Notes: generated by a model from the sequence alone, not told the origin. Numbered from the stretch's first letter, positions 17,148-27,208 are shown. The stretch is 64,000 bases of DNA from Bacillus wiedmannii (GCF_001583695.1 NZ_LOBC01000014.1:43793-107792), one strand, 5' to 3'. Translations and numbers: made by a program.

Positions 17148-18614
17148 TTATTTCGGAGCATTTCCTACATATTGCGTAATATCAACATTTAAAGCTTGTG
17201 CTAAACGCATACCGTACTCTTGATCTGCACGGAAGAAGTTACACACAGCTAATAATTTCGTGCGTTCATTTACATCTTTTAAGTCATTTGTTAAGTTTGC
17301 AATTAAATTGTCTTGCTCTTCTTTAGAGAATGAACGGTAACGCTCACCTGCTTGTTTGAAGTCATTTGGTTTGTCAATTTTTTCACGAGATACATAGCCT
17401 TCTACTTTCATAGTTGAATCGCGGTAAGTCGGGTCTTCAACTGGATTTTCAGTATGACGACTAGGTTCATAGTTAATTGTAGATGGGTTTTGATTGATTT
17501 GCATCGCACCATCACGTTGTTGATTATGAACAGCTGCGTACGGGCAGTTTACAGGAATTTGTAAGTAGTTCGCACCAAGACGGTAACGCTGTGTATCTGG
17601 ATAAGAGAATAAACGACCTTGTAATAATTTATCTTCAGATGGTTCAATACCATTTACAGTTGCACTTGGAGAGAACGCCACTTGTTCTACTTCAGCGAAG
17701 AAGTTTTTCGGGTTACGATTTAACGTCATCGTCCCTACTTCAATTAACGGGAAGCGATCTTCTGGCCATACTTTCGTTGGGTCTAGTGGATCAAAGTCTA
17801 AAGAATCCGTTTCATCTAGTTGCATTACTTGCACGTGTAAATCCCACTTCGGATAATTTCCTTTTTCGATTGCATCGAACAAGTCACGAGTTGCATGGTT
17901 GAAGTCTTTTCCTTGTACTTCTTGCACCTCTTTTGCACTTAAGTTACGTACACTTTGCTGTGGTTTCCAGTGATATTTAATGTAGACGATTTTACCTTCT
18001 GCATTAATCCATTTAAATGAATGGACACCGAAACCTTCCATTTCACGATAGCTTGCTGGTGTACCGTAATCAGAAAATACCCACGTCATCATATGTGTAG
18101 ATTCCGGACTTAACGTCATGAAATCCCAGTAACGATCTGGTGTTTGAACATTTGTATCAGGTGCTGGTTTTAAAGAATGCACCATATCAGGGAATTTAAT
18201 TGCATCACGAATGAAGAAGACTGGTAAGTGGTTACCTACGATATCGTAATTTCCTTCTTCTGTATAAAATTTAACAGCGAACCCACGTGGATCACGAGCT
18301 GTTTCCGGAGAACCTTGACCATGAATAACCGTTGAGAAACGAACAAATACAGGCGTTTCAGTTCCTTCATTTTGTAAAAATGCTGCCTTCGTATATTGCT
18401 TCATGCTGTTTTTCGTTACGAACACACCGTGAGCACCTGCACCACGTGCATGCACAACACGCTCTGGAATACGTTCACGATCAAAGTGCGCAAGTTTTTC
18501 TACTAAATGATAGTCTTCTAATAATACCGGTCCACGGCGACCAGCTGTACGAGAATTTTGGTTGTCTCCAACTGGAGCACCTTGGTTTGTTGTTAAGCGA
18601 TTATTTGGATTCAT
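17148..18614 (-). CDS. katA: Haem catalase KatA
   Basis: 488 residues, a small-subunit monofunctional catalase that breaks down hydrogen peroxide. The active-site His55 is in RVVHARGAGAHG, the distal Asn in the VGNHLPVFFIRD segment, and the haem-ligand Tyr in RLFSYPDTQRYRLG. GAGGAGG precedes the ATG. A ferrochelatase gene lies 60 bases upstream on the same strand, with a PerR-type box in the gap, so haem supply and catalase appear co-regulated. Confidence 0.96.
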   Translation of the reverse strand: MNPNNRLTTNQGAPVGDNQNSRTAGRRGPVLLEDYHLVEKLAHFDRERIPERVVHARGAGAHGVFVTKNSMKQYTKAAFLQNEGTETPVFVRFSTVIHGQGSPETARDPRGFAVKFYTEEGNYDIVGNHLPVFFIRDAIKFPDMVHSLKPAPDTNVQTPDRYWDFMTLSPESTHMMTWVFSDYGTPASYREMEGFGVHSFKWINAEGKIVYIKYHWKPQQSVRNLSAKEVQEVQGKDFNHATRDLFDAIEKGNYPKWDLHVQVMQLDETDSLDFDPLDPTKVWPEDRFPLIEVGTMTLNRNPKNFFAEVEQVAFSPSATVNGIEPSEDKLLQGRLFSYPDTQRYRLGANYLQIPVNCPYAAVHNQQRDGAMQINQNPSTINYEPSRHTENPVEDPTYRDSTMKVEGYVSREKIDKPNDFKQAGERYRSFSKEEQDNLIANLTNDLKDVNERTKLLAVCNFFRADQEYGMRLAQALNVDITQYVGNAPK

Positions 18615-18657
18615 CTAGGGGGATCCTCCTCTTTCTTTTATGATAATTATTGTTTAT

Positions 18658-18672
18658 TTAAAATTATTATAA
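18658..18672 (-). promoter_or_regulatory. PerR-type box between hemH and katA
   Basis: TTAAAATTATTATAA matches the 15-base PerR palindrome TTATAATTATTATAA at 14 positions. A weaker second match begins at 18638. This would allow peroxide induction of katA independently of hemH. Confidence 0.7.
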
Positions 18673-18673
18673 A

Positions 18674-19633
18674 CTAATTATTATTCAAAACTAAATTCTT
18701 GTCAACTATTTCCTTCATTTTTTTGGAAACAATTTCAGCTAAGCAATCGATAAATACAGATTGTGAATTTGGCATATTCGGTCTAAAATATGCCACGTTT
18801 AATTCATCAGTTACAACTTTACATTCGTGATCATTGTCATATAAAACTTCTAAATGCTCTGCTACAAACCCAACCGGACAGTATACGAAAGATTCATAAC
18901 CATGCTTTTCAAATAAATCTCTCGTTAAATCTTGCACATCCGGACCAATCCATGGGTCAGGCGTATTTCCAGCACTTTGCCACCCCGTTGTATAGTTTCG
19001 AATATCGGCAGCCTTCGCAATTAAATCTGCCGTATGCTGCAATTGCTCCACATAAGGGTCCCCTGCTGCAATAATTTTCTCTGGCAAACTATGTGCTGAA
19101 AAAATTACGACTGCTTTCTCTTTATCTTCAATCTTTGTAAATGTTTCTTTTAGTTGCTCTGCCCAATACGAAATAAACTTCGGTTCATCGTACCATTGTT
19201 CAATCGGTTCAATAACAGGACCACCGATTTCTTTTGAAAGACGAATAGCACGATCATTATACGCTTTAATGCTAAATGTAGAATAGTGCGGTGCTAATAC
19301 GATACTAATCGCTTGCTCAATTCCATCGCGCTTCATCTCTTCTACTGCATCTTCTATAAATGGAGCAATATGTTTTAAGCCTAAGTAACAAGTAAATTCA
19401 TACTCTGTAAATATATTATTCATAGAATCTGTTAATTTATGCGTTTGCTCTTTCGTAATTTTTGCAAGTGGTGAAATTCCGCCAATCGCTTTATAGCGTC
19501 TGATTAAGTCTTGGAGTGCTTCTTCTGAAGGTTTATGCCCGTGGCGAATATGTGTATAGTACGCTTCTACATCATCTAATGATTCTGGCGTTCCATACGC
19601 CATTACGAGTAAACCTATTTTTTTCTTTGTCAT
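18674..19633 (-). CDS. hemH: Ferrochelatase
   Basis: 319 residues; inserts ferrous iron into a late porphyrin (coproporphyrin in Firmicutes). Visible: [19 protein letters not shown] at the start, the catalytic His in [18 protein letters not shown] and the [10 protein letters not shown] motif with a conserved His. GAGGTG precedes the ATG. It stands apart from the main haem operon and directly before katA, so it is likely a dedicated second copy serving catalase; B. cereus group genomes commonly carry two. Confidence 0.94.
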   Translation of the reverse strand: MTKKKIGLLVMAYGTPESLDDVEAYYTHIRHGHKPSEEALQDLIRRYKAIGGISPLAKITKEQTHKLTDSMNNIFTEYEFTCYLGLKHIAPFIEDAVEEMKRDGIEQAISIVLAPHYSTFSIKAYNDRAIRLSKEIGGPVIEPIEQWYDEPKFISYWAEQLKETFTKIEDKEKAVVIFSAHSLPEKIIAAGDPYVEQLQHTADLIAKAADIRNYTTGWQSAGNTPDPWIGPDVQDLTRDLFEKHGYESFVYCPVGFVAEHLEVLYDNDHECKVVTDELNVAYFRPNMPNSQSVFIDCLAEIVSKKMKEIVDKNLVLNNN

Positions 19634-19658
19634 CTATATAACACCTCAATTTTATAAA

Positions 19659-19732
19659 TGAGAATCTTTTTCAAGAACATTTGTTTCCAATTATAACAAC
19701 TAATAATAAGTATGTCAAAATAATTATTCTAA
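19659..19732 (-). promoter_or_regulatory. hemH-katA promoter with iron/peroxide boxes
   Basis: On the minus strand TTGACA (19713-19718) and TATAAT (19690-19695) are 17 bases apart, a near-consensus SigA promoter. 19718-19732 reads TTAGAATAATTATTT, a partial PerR-type box touching the -35. 19659-19673 reads TGAGAATCTTTTTCA, a 12 of 15 match to the Fur-type TGATAATNATTATCA. Confidence 0.65.
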
Positions 19733-19784
19733 ATAAGTATTATTTCTAATATGATTTTGAATTTTATTTGACAATTTATTTAAT

Positions 19785-19820
19785 AGAAAAGCGACTTACT
19801 TTTATGCAAGTCGCTTTTCT
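19785..19820 (-). terminator. Terminator after asnO
   Basis: Perfect 13-base stem AGAAAAGCGACTT / AAGTCGCTTTTCT; the stem ends just inside the asnO stop region. Confidence 0.85.
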
Positions 19821-19821
19821 T

Positions 19822-21669
19822 CTATTCTTTAATATTTACCCCATACTCTTTAAACCAAACATGAATTTGCGCTAAATGAGCTAAAAGCTGCGGACCAGTC
19901 ATTAATTGACCGAACCAAGGCGATTGAAATGCACTACCGCCTGACTCAATTAATCCGCTAAGCTGTTCTTTATCAAATAGTTCGTGCAAAATCGAGCCTT
20001 TATCTGTTAATAAATCTTGTAGCCATACTGTCACTGCTTTCGTATAGTGCGGATTATGCGTTTTCGGATATGGGCTCTTCTTTCTATATAAGATGTCATT
20101 TGGAAGTAACCCTTCTAACGCTTTACGCAATAGACCTTTTTCGCGGTTTTTATACATTTTCATTTCCCAAGGAATATTCCACGCATATTCGACAAGTCGG
20201 TGATCCGCAAATGGAACACGTACTTCTAAGCTTGCCCCCATACTCATACGGTCTTTTCTGTCTAATAATGTTGTCATAAACCATACCATGTTTAAATAAA
20301 ATAATTGTCTTCTTTTTGCTTCTAGCGGGCTTTCTCCCTCTAAAATAGGAACTTCTTGAATAGATTCTTCATAACGCTGTTGTACATATTGTTGTAAATT
20401 TAATTTACTTCTCCATTCTTTCTTTAGCAGTTGTTCACGCGCTTCTGTAGAGCGCATCCACGGAAATGCACTCGATTGCAAATCATCTTCTCTATAAAAC
20501 CACGGATAACCACCAAATATTTCGTCTGCACATTCCCCAGATAAACCGACGACAAAATCTTGTTTAATTTCGCGACAAAACCATAATAATGACGAATCGA
20601 TATCTGCCATACCAGGCAAATCACGAACGATTACTGCTTCTGTTAAATACTGTGCTAATTGTTCATTTGAAATGACGCAGCGATGATGAATTGTTTGAAA
20701 CGTCTCCGTCATCAAATGAATAAATGGTGCATCTGAATTCGGCTGGAACGCATTCGCTTTAAAGTATTTATCATTATCTTCGTAATCAACAGAATATGTG
20801 TGTAATTGCCCTTTTCCTGACCTTGCATATTCTTTCGCAGCAATTGCTGTAATCGCACTCGAATCTACACCGCCTGATAGAAAAGTACATAGTGGTACAT
20901 CAGAAACGAGCTGCCTTGTAATCGCATCTTGTAATAAAAAGCGTGTTTTCTCTACTGTTTCTTCAAAGGAGTCTTCATGTTTTTTGCTTTCTACATTCCA
21001 ATATCTCCATATACATAAACCGTTCTTTGAAAATGTCATCGCATGCCCTGGACGTAATTCTTTTATACCAGCATAAATGCCATGACCAGGTGTTCTAGAC
21101 GGTCCAAGACCGAATATTTCGGATAACCCTTCTAACGTTACTTCTGCCTTCACATCTGGATGCGCTAATATCGCTTTTAACTCTGAACCAAATAGTAATC
21201 GCCCACTATCATATTTATAAAATAGCGGTTTTACACCTAGTCGATCTCGTGCAATAAATACTTGTTCCTTCTGTTCATCCCATACAGCAAACGCATATAT
21301 ACCGTTTAAATGATCGACACATTCTTCTTTCCATTCAATATACGACGCTAATAGCACCTCTGTATCAGAATGACCTTTGAACGTATATCCTCTTCTTAAT
21401 AATTCCTTTCGAATATCTTCTGTATTATACAATTCACCGTTATAGCAAATTGCATAATTCGTTTCATCTTTTAAACAAGTCATCGGTTGTTTACCACCCT
21501 CAGGATCAACAACGATTAACCGTTTATGCCCAAATGCGACATTGCCTTTAATCCAAACTTTATTATCATCCGGGCCACGCTTTGCTAACGTCTCAGCCAT
21601 CTTCGTAACGACGTCCCGTTCTCCTTCTAATGAGCGTTTATAATCCACCCATCCTGTAATCCCGCACAT
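19822..21669 (-). CDS. asnO: Asparagine synthetase, glutamine-hydrolysing (AsnO type)
   Basis: 615 residues. N-terminal class II glutaminase domain beginning MCGITGWV (Cys2 nucleophile after Met removal), then the synthetase domain with PP-loop FLSGGVDSSAITA and GLSGECADEIFGGYPWF. Makes asparagine from aspartate, ATP and glutamine. The start is placed at MCGITG because Cys2 must be N-terminal; GGAAGG lies 9 bases upstream. The neighbours yisN, yisL and yisK match the B. subtilis asnO (yisO) region. Confidence 0.93.
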   Translation of the reverse strand: MCGITGWVDYKRSLEGERDVVTKMAETLAKRGPDDNKVWIKGNVAFGHKRLIVVDPEGGKQPMTCLKDETNYAICYNGELYNTEDIRKELLRRGYTFKGHSDTEVLLASYIEWKEECVDHLNGIYAFAVWDEQKEQVFIARDRLGVKPLFYKYDSGRLLFGSELKAILAHPDVKAEVTLEGLSEIFGLGPSRTPGHGIYAGIKELRPGHAMTFSKNGLCIWRYWNVESKKHEDSFEETVEKTRFLLQDAITRQLVSDVPLCTFLSGGVDSSAITAIAAKEYARSGKGQLHTYSVDYEDNDKYFKANAFQPNSDAPFIHLMTETFQTIHHRCVISNEQLAQYLTEAVIVRDLPGMADIDSSLLWFCREIKQDFVVGLSGECADEIFGGYPWFYREDDLQSSAFPWMRSTEAREQLLKKEWRSKLNLQQYVQQRYEESIQEVPILEGESPLEAKRRQLFYLNMVWFMTTLLDRKDRMSMGASLEVRVPFADHRLVEYAWNIPWEMKMYKNREKGLLRKALEGLLPNDILYRKKSPYPKTHNPHYTKAVTVWLQDLLTDKGSILHELFDKEQLSGLIESGGSAFQSPWFGQLMTGPQLLAHLAQIHVWFKEYGVNIKE

Positions 21670-21713
21670 ACGAATCATCCTTCCATCTTATTTCTTTTCC
21701 TAAACGAGCAGTA

Positions 21714-21736
21714 ATCCACACCTTAGAGGTGCGGAT
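21714..21736. promoter_or_regulatory. Inverted repeat in asnO leader
   Basis: ATCC-A-CACC-TTAGA-GGTG-C-GGAT forms an 8-pair imperfect hairpin 45 bases upstream of asnO. No T run follows on either strand, so it is not a simple terminator. The inner CACC...GGTG is shared with the next palindrome. Confidence 0.4.
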
Positions 21737-21823
21737 CAAAAAAAAATGAAAAACTTGACGATAACGTACTATCCACATACGGAATAGCATTTTCACTCAG
21801 TAAAACGTGTGTTATTGTATGCC

Positions 21824-21839
21824 CACCTATGTCTAGGTG
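21824..21839. promoter_or_regulatory. CACCTA/TAGGTG palindrome upstream of yisN
   Basis: Perfect inverted repeat CACCTATGTCTAGGTG in the divergent asnO-yisN region, 72 bases before the yisN start. Possible operator; the binding factor is unknown. Confidence 0.4.
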
Positions 21840-21910
21840 TGTCTAGTTATAAAGAATGCCCGAACTGTCTATAACAGAAATAACTACTTTTTATAAAGGA
21901 GAAATCATAT

Positions 21911-22465
21911 ATGATACAACGTAACCATATTTTATATAACCAGCCACGCGCTCATACAGTCGGTAATGTAGAATATATAAACAATGAATGGGTATTCTTT
22001 GATGATGAAAATGATGAAGCTTTTTTATTAGAAGATATTGTCGAAGATGGCTTTGAGATTTTATATAACAACAACTGGCTACCAGCTCGTTTCTATGAAC
22101 AAGATGTACTACAAATCGCCAACGAACAGCACCATTTGCAAAACGGAGAAATGATACGAATTCGAAAAAAATTACTTCTTAGCTATACGGAATGGCTTGA
22201 GGAATTACCTGACTCTGTCTTTACATTATTAACCGAATCATTGCAATCCCTTCATTACTCTTTATATGATTGCATGTATTGTCATAATTATTTATCTTTC
22301 CTACCGAAAGAGGAAGCATGCGAAGGAGTAAATATTCTTTTATTTGATAACGAAGAGATGATTTGTACATTGCAGCACCATTTTGTTCGTCACGCTACGT
22401 CAAATAAAAACATGTTTCGTTTTACGAAAGTAAACGGAGAAGAGTTGCATATCGATGCAACATAA
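21911..22465 (+). CDS. YisN-like protein (DUF2777)
   Basis: 184 residues, soluble, acidic, with no signal or membrane helix. It matches my recollection of DUF2777/YisN and lies next to asnO as in B. subtilis. Contains a DCMYCHNYL cysteine pair (about 117-125). AAAGGAG precedes the ATG. Function unknown. Confidence 0.75.
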   Translation: MIQRNHILYNQPRAHTVGNVEYINNEWVFFDDENDEAFLLEDIVEDGFEILYNNNWLPARFYEQDVLQIANEQHHLQNGEMIRIRKKLLLSYTEWLEELPDSVFTLLTESLQSLHYSLYDCMYCHNYLSFLPKEEACEGVNILLFDNEEMICTLQHHFVRHATSNKNMFRFTKVNGEELHIDAT

Positions 22466-22472
22466 AGTAAAA

Positions 22473-22520
22473 AAAAACCACCTTATCTCCCAAGTCTTTG
22501 AGATTATTAGGTGGTTTTAT
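22473..22520. terminator. Bidirectional terminator, yisN / yisL
   Basis: AAAACCACCT pairs with AGGTGGTTTT around an inner TCTC/GAGA stem, with A and T runs outside. Confidence 0.8.
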
Positions 22521-22526
22521 TTTTTA

Positions 22527-22913
<387 letters not shown>

Positions 22914-23042
22914 TCACACTTTTTCACTCTATATGATAACATGTTCATTTATTTTCAGGAAATGTTTCGCTTTTTTACATTTAAATGATATAATATTTAG
23001 AGTATTTACAAACTTCTTGTAATAACAAAAGGGGGAACAATC

Positions 23043-24233
23043 ATGATTCAAACTAAGGATATTATCGAACTTACAGACACATACGGAGCAAATAACTATC
23101 ACCCACTTCCGATCGTTATCTCTAAAGCAGAAGGCGTTTGGGTAGAAGACCCTGAAGGAAATCGCTATATGGACTTATTAAGTGCATATTCTGCAGTAAA
23201 CCAAGGTCATCGTCACCCAAAAATTATTAACGCTTTAATTGACCAAGCTAATCGTGTTACGTTAACTTCTCGTGCTTTCCATAGCGATCAATTAGGTCCT
23301 TGGTACGAAAAAGTTGCGAAACTAACTAATAAAGAAATGGTACTTCCAATGAATACAGGTGCAGAAGCTGTTGAAACTGCAATTAAAACAGCTCGCCGCT
23401 GGGCTTATGATGTGAAGAAAGTAGAAGCAAACCGTGCTGAAATTATCGTTTGTGAAGATAACTTCCACGGACGTACAATGGGTGCTGTTTCTATGTCTTC
23501 AAACGAAGAGTACAAGCGTGGATTCGGTCCAATGCTTCCTGGCATCGTTGTAATTCCTTACGGTGATTTAGAAGCATTAAAAGCTGCTATTACACCAAAC
23601 ACAGCTGCATTCATTTTAGAGCCTATCCAAGGTGAGGCAGGAATTAACATCCCACCGGCTGGTTTCTTAAAAGAAGCTCTTGAAGTATGTAAAAAAGAAA
23701 ACGTTTTATTCGTAGCAGACGAAATCCAAACTGGCTTAGGCCGTACTGGTAAAGTATTTGCTTGTGATTGGGACAATGTAACTCCTGACATGTACATACT
23801 TGGTAAAGCACTTGGCGGCGGCGTATTCCCAATCTCTTGTGTAGCAGCAAACCGCGACATTTTAGGCGTATTCGAGCCAGGTTCTCACGGTTCTACATTC
23901 GGTGGTAATCCACTTGCATGTGCTGTTTCTATCGCAGCTCTTGAAGTGTTAGAAGAAGAAAAATTAACAGAGCGTTCTCTTCAATTAGGTGAAAAATTAG
24001 TTGGGCAATTAAAAGAAATTGATAACCCAATGATTACTGACATTCGTGGTAAAGGCTTATTCATCGGTATCGAATTAAACGAGCCAGCTCGTCCTTACTG
24101 TGAACAATTAAAAGCAGCTGGTCTATTATGTAAAGAAACACACGAAAATGTAATTCGTATCGCACCACCGCTAGTAATCTCTGAAGAAGATTTAGAGTGG
24201 GCGTTCCAAAAAATTAAAGCGGTATTATCATAA
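23043..24233 (+). CDS. rocD: Ornithine aminotransferase
   Basis: 396 residues, class III PLP aminotransferase. Converts ornithine and 2-oxoglutarate to glutamate semialdehyde and glutamate in arginine breakdown. Visible: [27 protein letters not shown], the [18 protein letters not shown] phosphate-binding region, [15 protein letters not shown], and the PLP lysine in [22 protein letters not shown] precedes the ATG. A single gene with its own terminator; no rocA or rocF beside it. Confidence 0.96.
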   Translation: MIQTKDIIELTDTYGANNYHPLPIVISKAEGVWVEDPEGNRYMDLLSAYSAVNQGHRHPKIINALIDQANRVTLTSRAFHSDQLGPWYEKVAKLTNKEMVLPMNTGAEAVETAIKTARRWAYDVKKVEANRAEIIVCEDNFHGRTMGAVSMSSNEEYKRGFGPMLPGIVVIPYGDLEALKAAITPNTAAFILEPIQGEAGINIPPAGFLKEALEVCKKENVLFVADEIQTGLGRTGKVFACDWDNVTPDMYILGKALGGGVFPISCVAANRDILGVFEPGSHGSTFGGNPLACAVSIAALEVLEEEKLTERSLQLGEKLVGQLKEIDNPMITDIRGKGLFIGIELNEPARPYCEQLKAAGLLCKETHENVIRIAPPLVISEEDLEWAFQKIKAVLS

Positions 24234-24237
24234 TAAT

Positions 24238-24280
24238 AAAGAGGTTGTCCTACATGTTGGGACAACCTCTTTCTTTTTTT
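24238..24280 (+). terminator. Terminator after rocD
   Basis: Stem AAAGAGGTTGTCC / GGACAACCTCTTT followed by a T run. Confidence 0.92.
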
Positions 24281-24337
24281 AGTAGTTTACTGTAAAATCA
24301 GATTGAATATTCAGTTTATTTTACAGGGGGTAATTGT

Positions 24338-24622
24338 ATGCTTTTGAAATACGGCAAACATATTAACTATTTAGCTACCATTCTCATTTCCATTACATTC
24401 ATCGGATTCCTATTATCTATAACGTTACTCAGGTACTACTCAACACCTCATACATTCATGCTACTTAAAATCTCATTTTGGGCTGCTGTTTTCCTTACAG
24501 CTATCGGTTTTGGCCGCGAAAGAAGTTCTCTTGCCGTTATGCTAATCGGGATTTGTACGTTAATACTCATCGGATTATATATTTTTGCTATTTTAGATTT
24601 TTTCAATAACCCATGGCCATAA
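24338..24622 (+). CDS. Hypothetical membrane protein, 94 residues
   Basis: Three hydrophobic helices (about 10-31, 41-58, 66-88). CAGGGGG precedes the ATG and a terminator follows. Convergent with yisK. Not recognised. Confidence 0.75.
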   Translation: MLLKYGKHINYLATILISITFIGFLLSITLLRYYSTPHTFMLLKISFWAAVFLTAIGFGRERSSLAVMLIGICTLILIGLYIFAILDFFNNPWP

Positions 24623-24623
24623 A

Positions 24624-24656
24624 AAAGAGCTATCTATTAATAAGATAGCCCTTTTC
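24624..24656. terminator. Bidirectional terminator, membrane gene / yisK
   Basis: GCTATCT / AGATAGC stem with A run before and CTTTTCTT after. Confidence 0.75.
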
Positions 24657-24657
24657 T

Positions 24658-25566
24658 TCATTTCACTACATTTCGCAAAGTACCAATTCCTTCTACTGTA
24701 ATGACCACTTCATCACCCGCATGCAAAAACTTCGGTGGTGTGAAACCCTTTCCGACACCAGCCGGCGTTCCTGTTGCGATAATATCGCCTGGCTCTAACG
24801 TCATTCCTTTACTTATCGTTGAAATGATTTCTTCTATTGAAAAAATCATTTTATTTGTATTTGAAGTTTGTCTTACTTCCCCATTTACTATTGTTTCAAT
24901 GTGTAACGCATTTGGCGTTTCAACCATTGATTTATGAATTAGATACGGTCCCATCGGACAAAATGTATCGAAACTTTTTCCAAGAAAAAATTGTTTATGT
25001 TTCCTTTGAATGTCGCGAGCAGTTATATCATTTATAATGGTGTAACCAAAAACATGCTCAAGCGCTTTTTCTTTTTTTATTTGTTTCCCTCGCTTACCAA
25101 TGATGATAGCTAGTTCTCCTTCATAGTCTAGTTCATTCGTTGCGTGGGGATGACTATTAATTTTTTCATTCATTCCAATAACTGTCGTTGGCGCTTTCGT
25201 AAAGATCATTATATTTTCTGGAATTGATTCTACTCCGCCCATTTCTATCGCATGCTCACGATAGTTCTTTCCAACGCAAAGAATATTCTTCCTTGGCCTT
25301 GGAATTGGTGCTAATATTTTCACCTCAGTTAACGGATAATACGCCGCCCCTTCATTTTCCTTCGCCCAATTTACAATATCACATATTTTTTCAAAGCATT
25401 CGGTTCCTCTTTCAATACACTCTAACATTGTAATCGGAATCGTAACCTTTTCCCCTTTTTGTCTTTGCGCTTCTCTTACATGCAATACCTTTTCTTCCTC
25501 TTCATCCACAATACCTACAAATACCTTTTCATCTTTTTTCGCCGTTACCAAACGCAATATTTCCAC
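24658..25566 (-). CDS. yisK: Fumarylacetoacetate hydrolase family protein (YisK-like)
   Basis: 302 residues with a C-terminal FAH domain (about 95-302): NILCVGKNYREHA, metal ligands in LDYEGELAIIIGKRGK and the GTPAGVG loop. Such enzymes hydrolyse or decarboxylate small diketo acids; B. subtilis YisK is an oxaloacetate decarboxylase that also affects cell shape. GGAG lies before the ATG. Placement between yisI and yisL supports the YisK assignment. Confidence 0.87.
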   Translation of the reverse strand: MEILRLVTAKKDEKVFVGIVDEEEEKVLHVREAQRQKGEKVTIPITMLECIERGTECFEKICDIVNWAKENEGAAYYPLTEVKILAPIPRPRKNILCVGKNYREHAIEMGGVESIPENIMIFTKAPTTVIGMNEKINSHPHATNELDYEGELAIIIGKRGKQIKKEKALEHVFGYTIINDITARDIQRKHKQFFLGKSFDTFCPMGPYLIHKSMVETPNALHIETIVNGEVRQTSNTNKMIFSIEEIISTISKGMTLEPGDIIATGTPAGVGKGFTPPKFLHAGDEVVITVEGIGTLRNVVK

Positions 25567-25803
25567 TCTCCATCCTAAAACTCATGACCTTTAATTGTAT
25601 TCGCATCCGTCAGAAAAAAACCTTCTCATGCACGCTAATTTTTACAATATTCTTCTCATATTCTATTCGTTACTCCTTTATATTTGGCATAAAATGTAGA
25701 AATTTTACTTTTTTTAGCGAAGGTGTTTCTTTTTTATTGGTTTTTTGTATAATATGTACTACATATATACTAAAAATTTCATTTAGAGATGGAGCCGATT
25801 TCA

Positions 25804-25983
25804 ATGTTTGAGCAAGCGATTGAAAAAAAACGTGAAAAAATGATTTATTTTGCTGAACGCTACGGAATGACTTCTCAAAAAACAGTGGATTGTAGCCAAG
25901 AACTAGACAGGCTCTTAAATGTAATTTGGCATGTACATACGGATTTTCACCCTAATCAAACACTCAATACACACACGCAATAA
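25804..25983 (+). CDS. yisI: Spo0E-like aspartyl phosphatase (YisI-like)
   Basis: 59 residues with the Spo0E signature SQELDRLLN (about 32-40) after a helical N-terminus. Such proteins dephosphorylate Spo0A~P and delay sporulation. The ATG at 25804 is chosen because GGAG lies 9 bases before it; an ATG 15 bases earlier has no ribosome site. Next to gerP as in B. subtilis. Its terminator stem includes the last codons. Confidence 0.88.
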   Translation: MFEQAIEKKREKMIYFAERYGMTSQKTVDCSQELDRLLNVIWHVHTDFHPNQTLNTHTQ

Positions 25984-26000
25984 CGTGTGTGTTTCTTTTA
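25969..26000 (+). terminator. Terminator overlapping the yisI stop
   Basis: Perfect 9-base stem ACACACACG / CGTGTGTGT around the stop codon, then TTCTTTT. Confidence 0.85.
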
Positions 26001-26009
26001 TAAAAAAAA

Positions 26010-26039
26010 ACACATTTTATTGAAAACGCCCATACAATA
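26010..26039 (+). promoter_or_regulatory. SigK-type promoter of gerP operon
   Basis: CATACAATA at 26031-26039 matches the SigK -10 CATANNNTA exactly; AC dinucleotides at 26010-26013 suit the -35. gerP is known to be mother-cell SigK-controlled. Confidence 0.75.
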
Positions 26040-26076
26040 GTAGAAAAGAAAATTTTAAAAACGAAAGGTGTTTTGT

Positions 26077-26298
26077 ATGCCAGCTATGGTCGGACATATT
26101 CGTATCGTCAACATTGGATCAAGTGGTATTTTTCATATTGGAGATGTATTTGCGATTAGGCCTATTAGTTATTCACGCGCTTTTGCTGGGGCCGGCTCTT
26201 TTAATGTTGGAGATAACGTTTCTGTCTACAATTATCAAAGCGCAACGACTGTCAATGATTCAGATGTAATTGATCAAGCGATAATTGGTTCAACTTAG
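26077..26298 (+). CDS. gerPA: Spore germination protein GerPA
   Basis: 73 residues, MPAMVGHIRIVNIGSSGIFHIGDVF. First gene of the gerP operon, whose products sit in the spore coat and help germinants reach their receptors. The ATG is chosen by AAAGGTG upstream; three codons of upstream frame are excluded. Similar to GerPF at the end of the operon. Confidence 0.94.
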   Translation: MPAMVGHIRIVNIGSSGIFHIGDVFAIRPISYSRAFAGAGSFNVGDNVSVYNYQSATTVNDSDVIDQAIIGST

Positions 26299-26312
26299 AG
26301 GAGGCGATTGCA

Positions 26313-26519
26313 TTGAATTTTTATGTAAACCAAAGCATCATCATTAATAGCATTAAAATTGATAGCATTACAACCTCTTCTGTATTCCAAATTGGTACTG
26401 CAGGAAGTATTAAAGCTCTATCTAAATTCTCAAATAGCGGGGGATTTACAGAGCCCCTTCGCCCATTGCAGGCGAAAGGACAAATTATTTCTATCAAACC
26501 ATCAACTAGTTCTTCTTAA
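26313..26519 (+). CDS. gerPB: Spore germination protein GerPB
   Basis: 68 residues from a TTG start with GAGGAGG upstream. Contains SVFQIGTAGSIKALS, the short GerP motif seen in GerPA/D/E/F. Follows gerPA by 14 bases. Confidence 0.92.
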   Translation: MNFYVNQSIIINSIKIDSITTSSVFQIGTAGSIKALSKFSNSGGFTEPLRPLQAKGQIISIKPSTSSS

Positions 26520-26587
26520 GACATCCTTGTCATAAATATATAGCAGGAATATTTTTACCCTCCCTACTGAAAAGGAGGTTTCACAAA

Positions 26588-27202
26588 ATGAATCAAGATA
26601 TATATACTTACTTACACCAACTTCAACAAGCTCTTCAAGCACAACAAGCAACCATCCTTAACCTAGAAAATCAAGTTCGCCAACTCCAAGAAGAGCTTAA
26701 CGAATTAAAAAATCGCCCCTCCTCTTCTGTAGGAAAAGTGGAATACAAATTCGATCAATTAAAAGTAGAAAATTTAAATGGTACTTTAAATATCGGTTTA
26801 AATCCGTTTTCAGCAAAAGGACAGCAAATTGAAGATTTCCAAGTGGATACAGAAACATTAAAAGTAAATCCTGAAACAGATACAAACCCAGATTTTTACC
26901 AAGGCATCCTTCAAGAAATGCATCGTTACTTAGATGAAGAAGCATATAATCGAATTCTCCATTTTGAACAAGAAGAGAGAACGCCGCTTGATGAAATGTA
27001 TCGACAAATGATGGTTGATGACATAAAAAAACAGATGGAGCATAGACTTCCTTATTATTTATCACAAACGCAATCCTATGAAGGAATTTCAACAGATCCA
27101 GATTATTTACGAGATATCATTATTCAAGCGATGAAACATGATATCGACAAAGCTTTCCTCTCTTTTATTCAACACATACCGGGCAATTTCCGAAAGGAGT
27201 AA
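26588..27202 (+). CDS. gerPC: Spore germination protein GerPC
   Basis: 204 residues. A coiled-coil N-terminus (about 5-45, LQQALQAQQATILNLENQV) is followed by a VEYKFDQLKVENLNGTLNIGL segment and an acidic helical C-terminus. The longest Gerp protein; the others are short. AAAAGGAGG precedes the ATG. Confidence 0.93.
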   Translation: MNQDIYTYLHQLQQALQAQQATILNLENQVRQLQEELNELKNRPSSSVGKVEYKFDQLKVENLNGTLNIGLNPFSAKGQQIEDFQVDTETLKVNPETDTNPDFYQGILQEMHRYLDEEAYNRILHFEQEERTPLDEMYRQMMVDDIKKQMEHRLPYYLSQTQSYEGISTDPDYLRDIIIQAMKHDIDKAFLSFIQHIPGNFRKE

Positions 27203-27208
27203 GTATGT

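Noticed and set aside
22930-23042. SigL/RocR-type -24/-12 promoter before rocD
   Set aside because: No TGGCAC-N5-TTGCA pattern; only a SigA-like TATAAT with a poor -35.
26697-27092. Minus-strand frame of 131 codons inside gerPC
   Set aside because: Antisense to a well-recognised operon gene.
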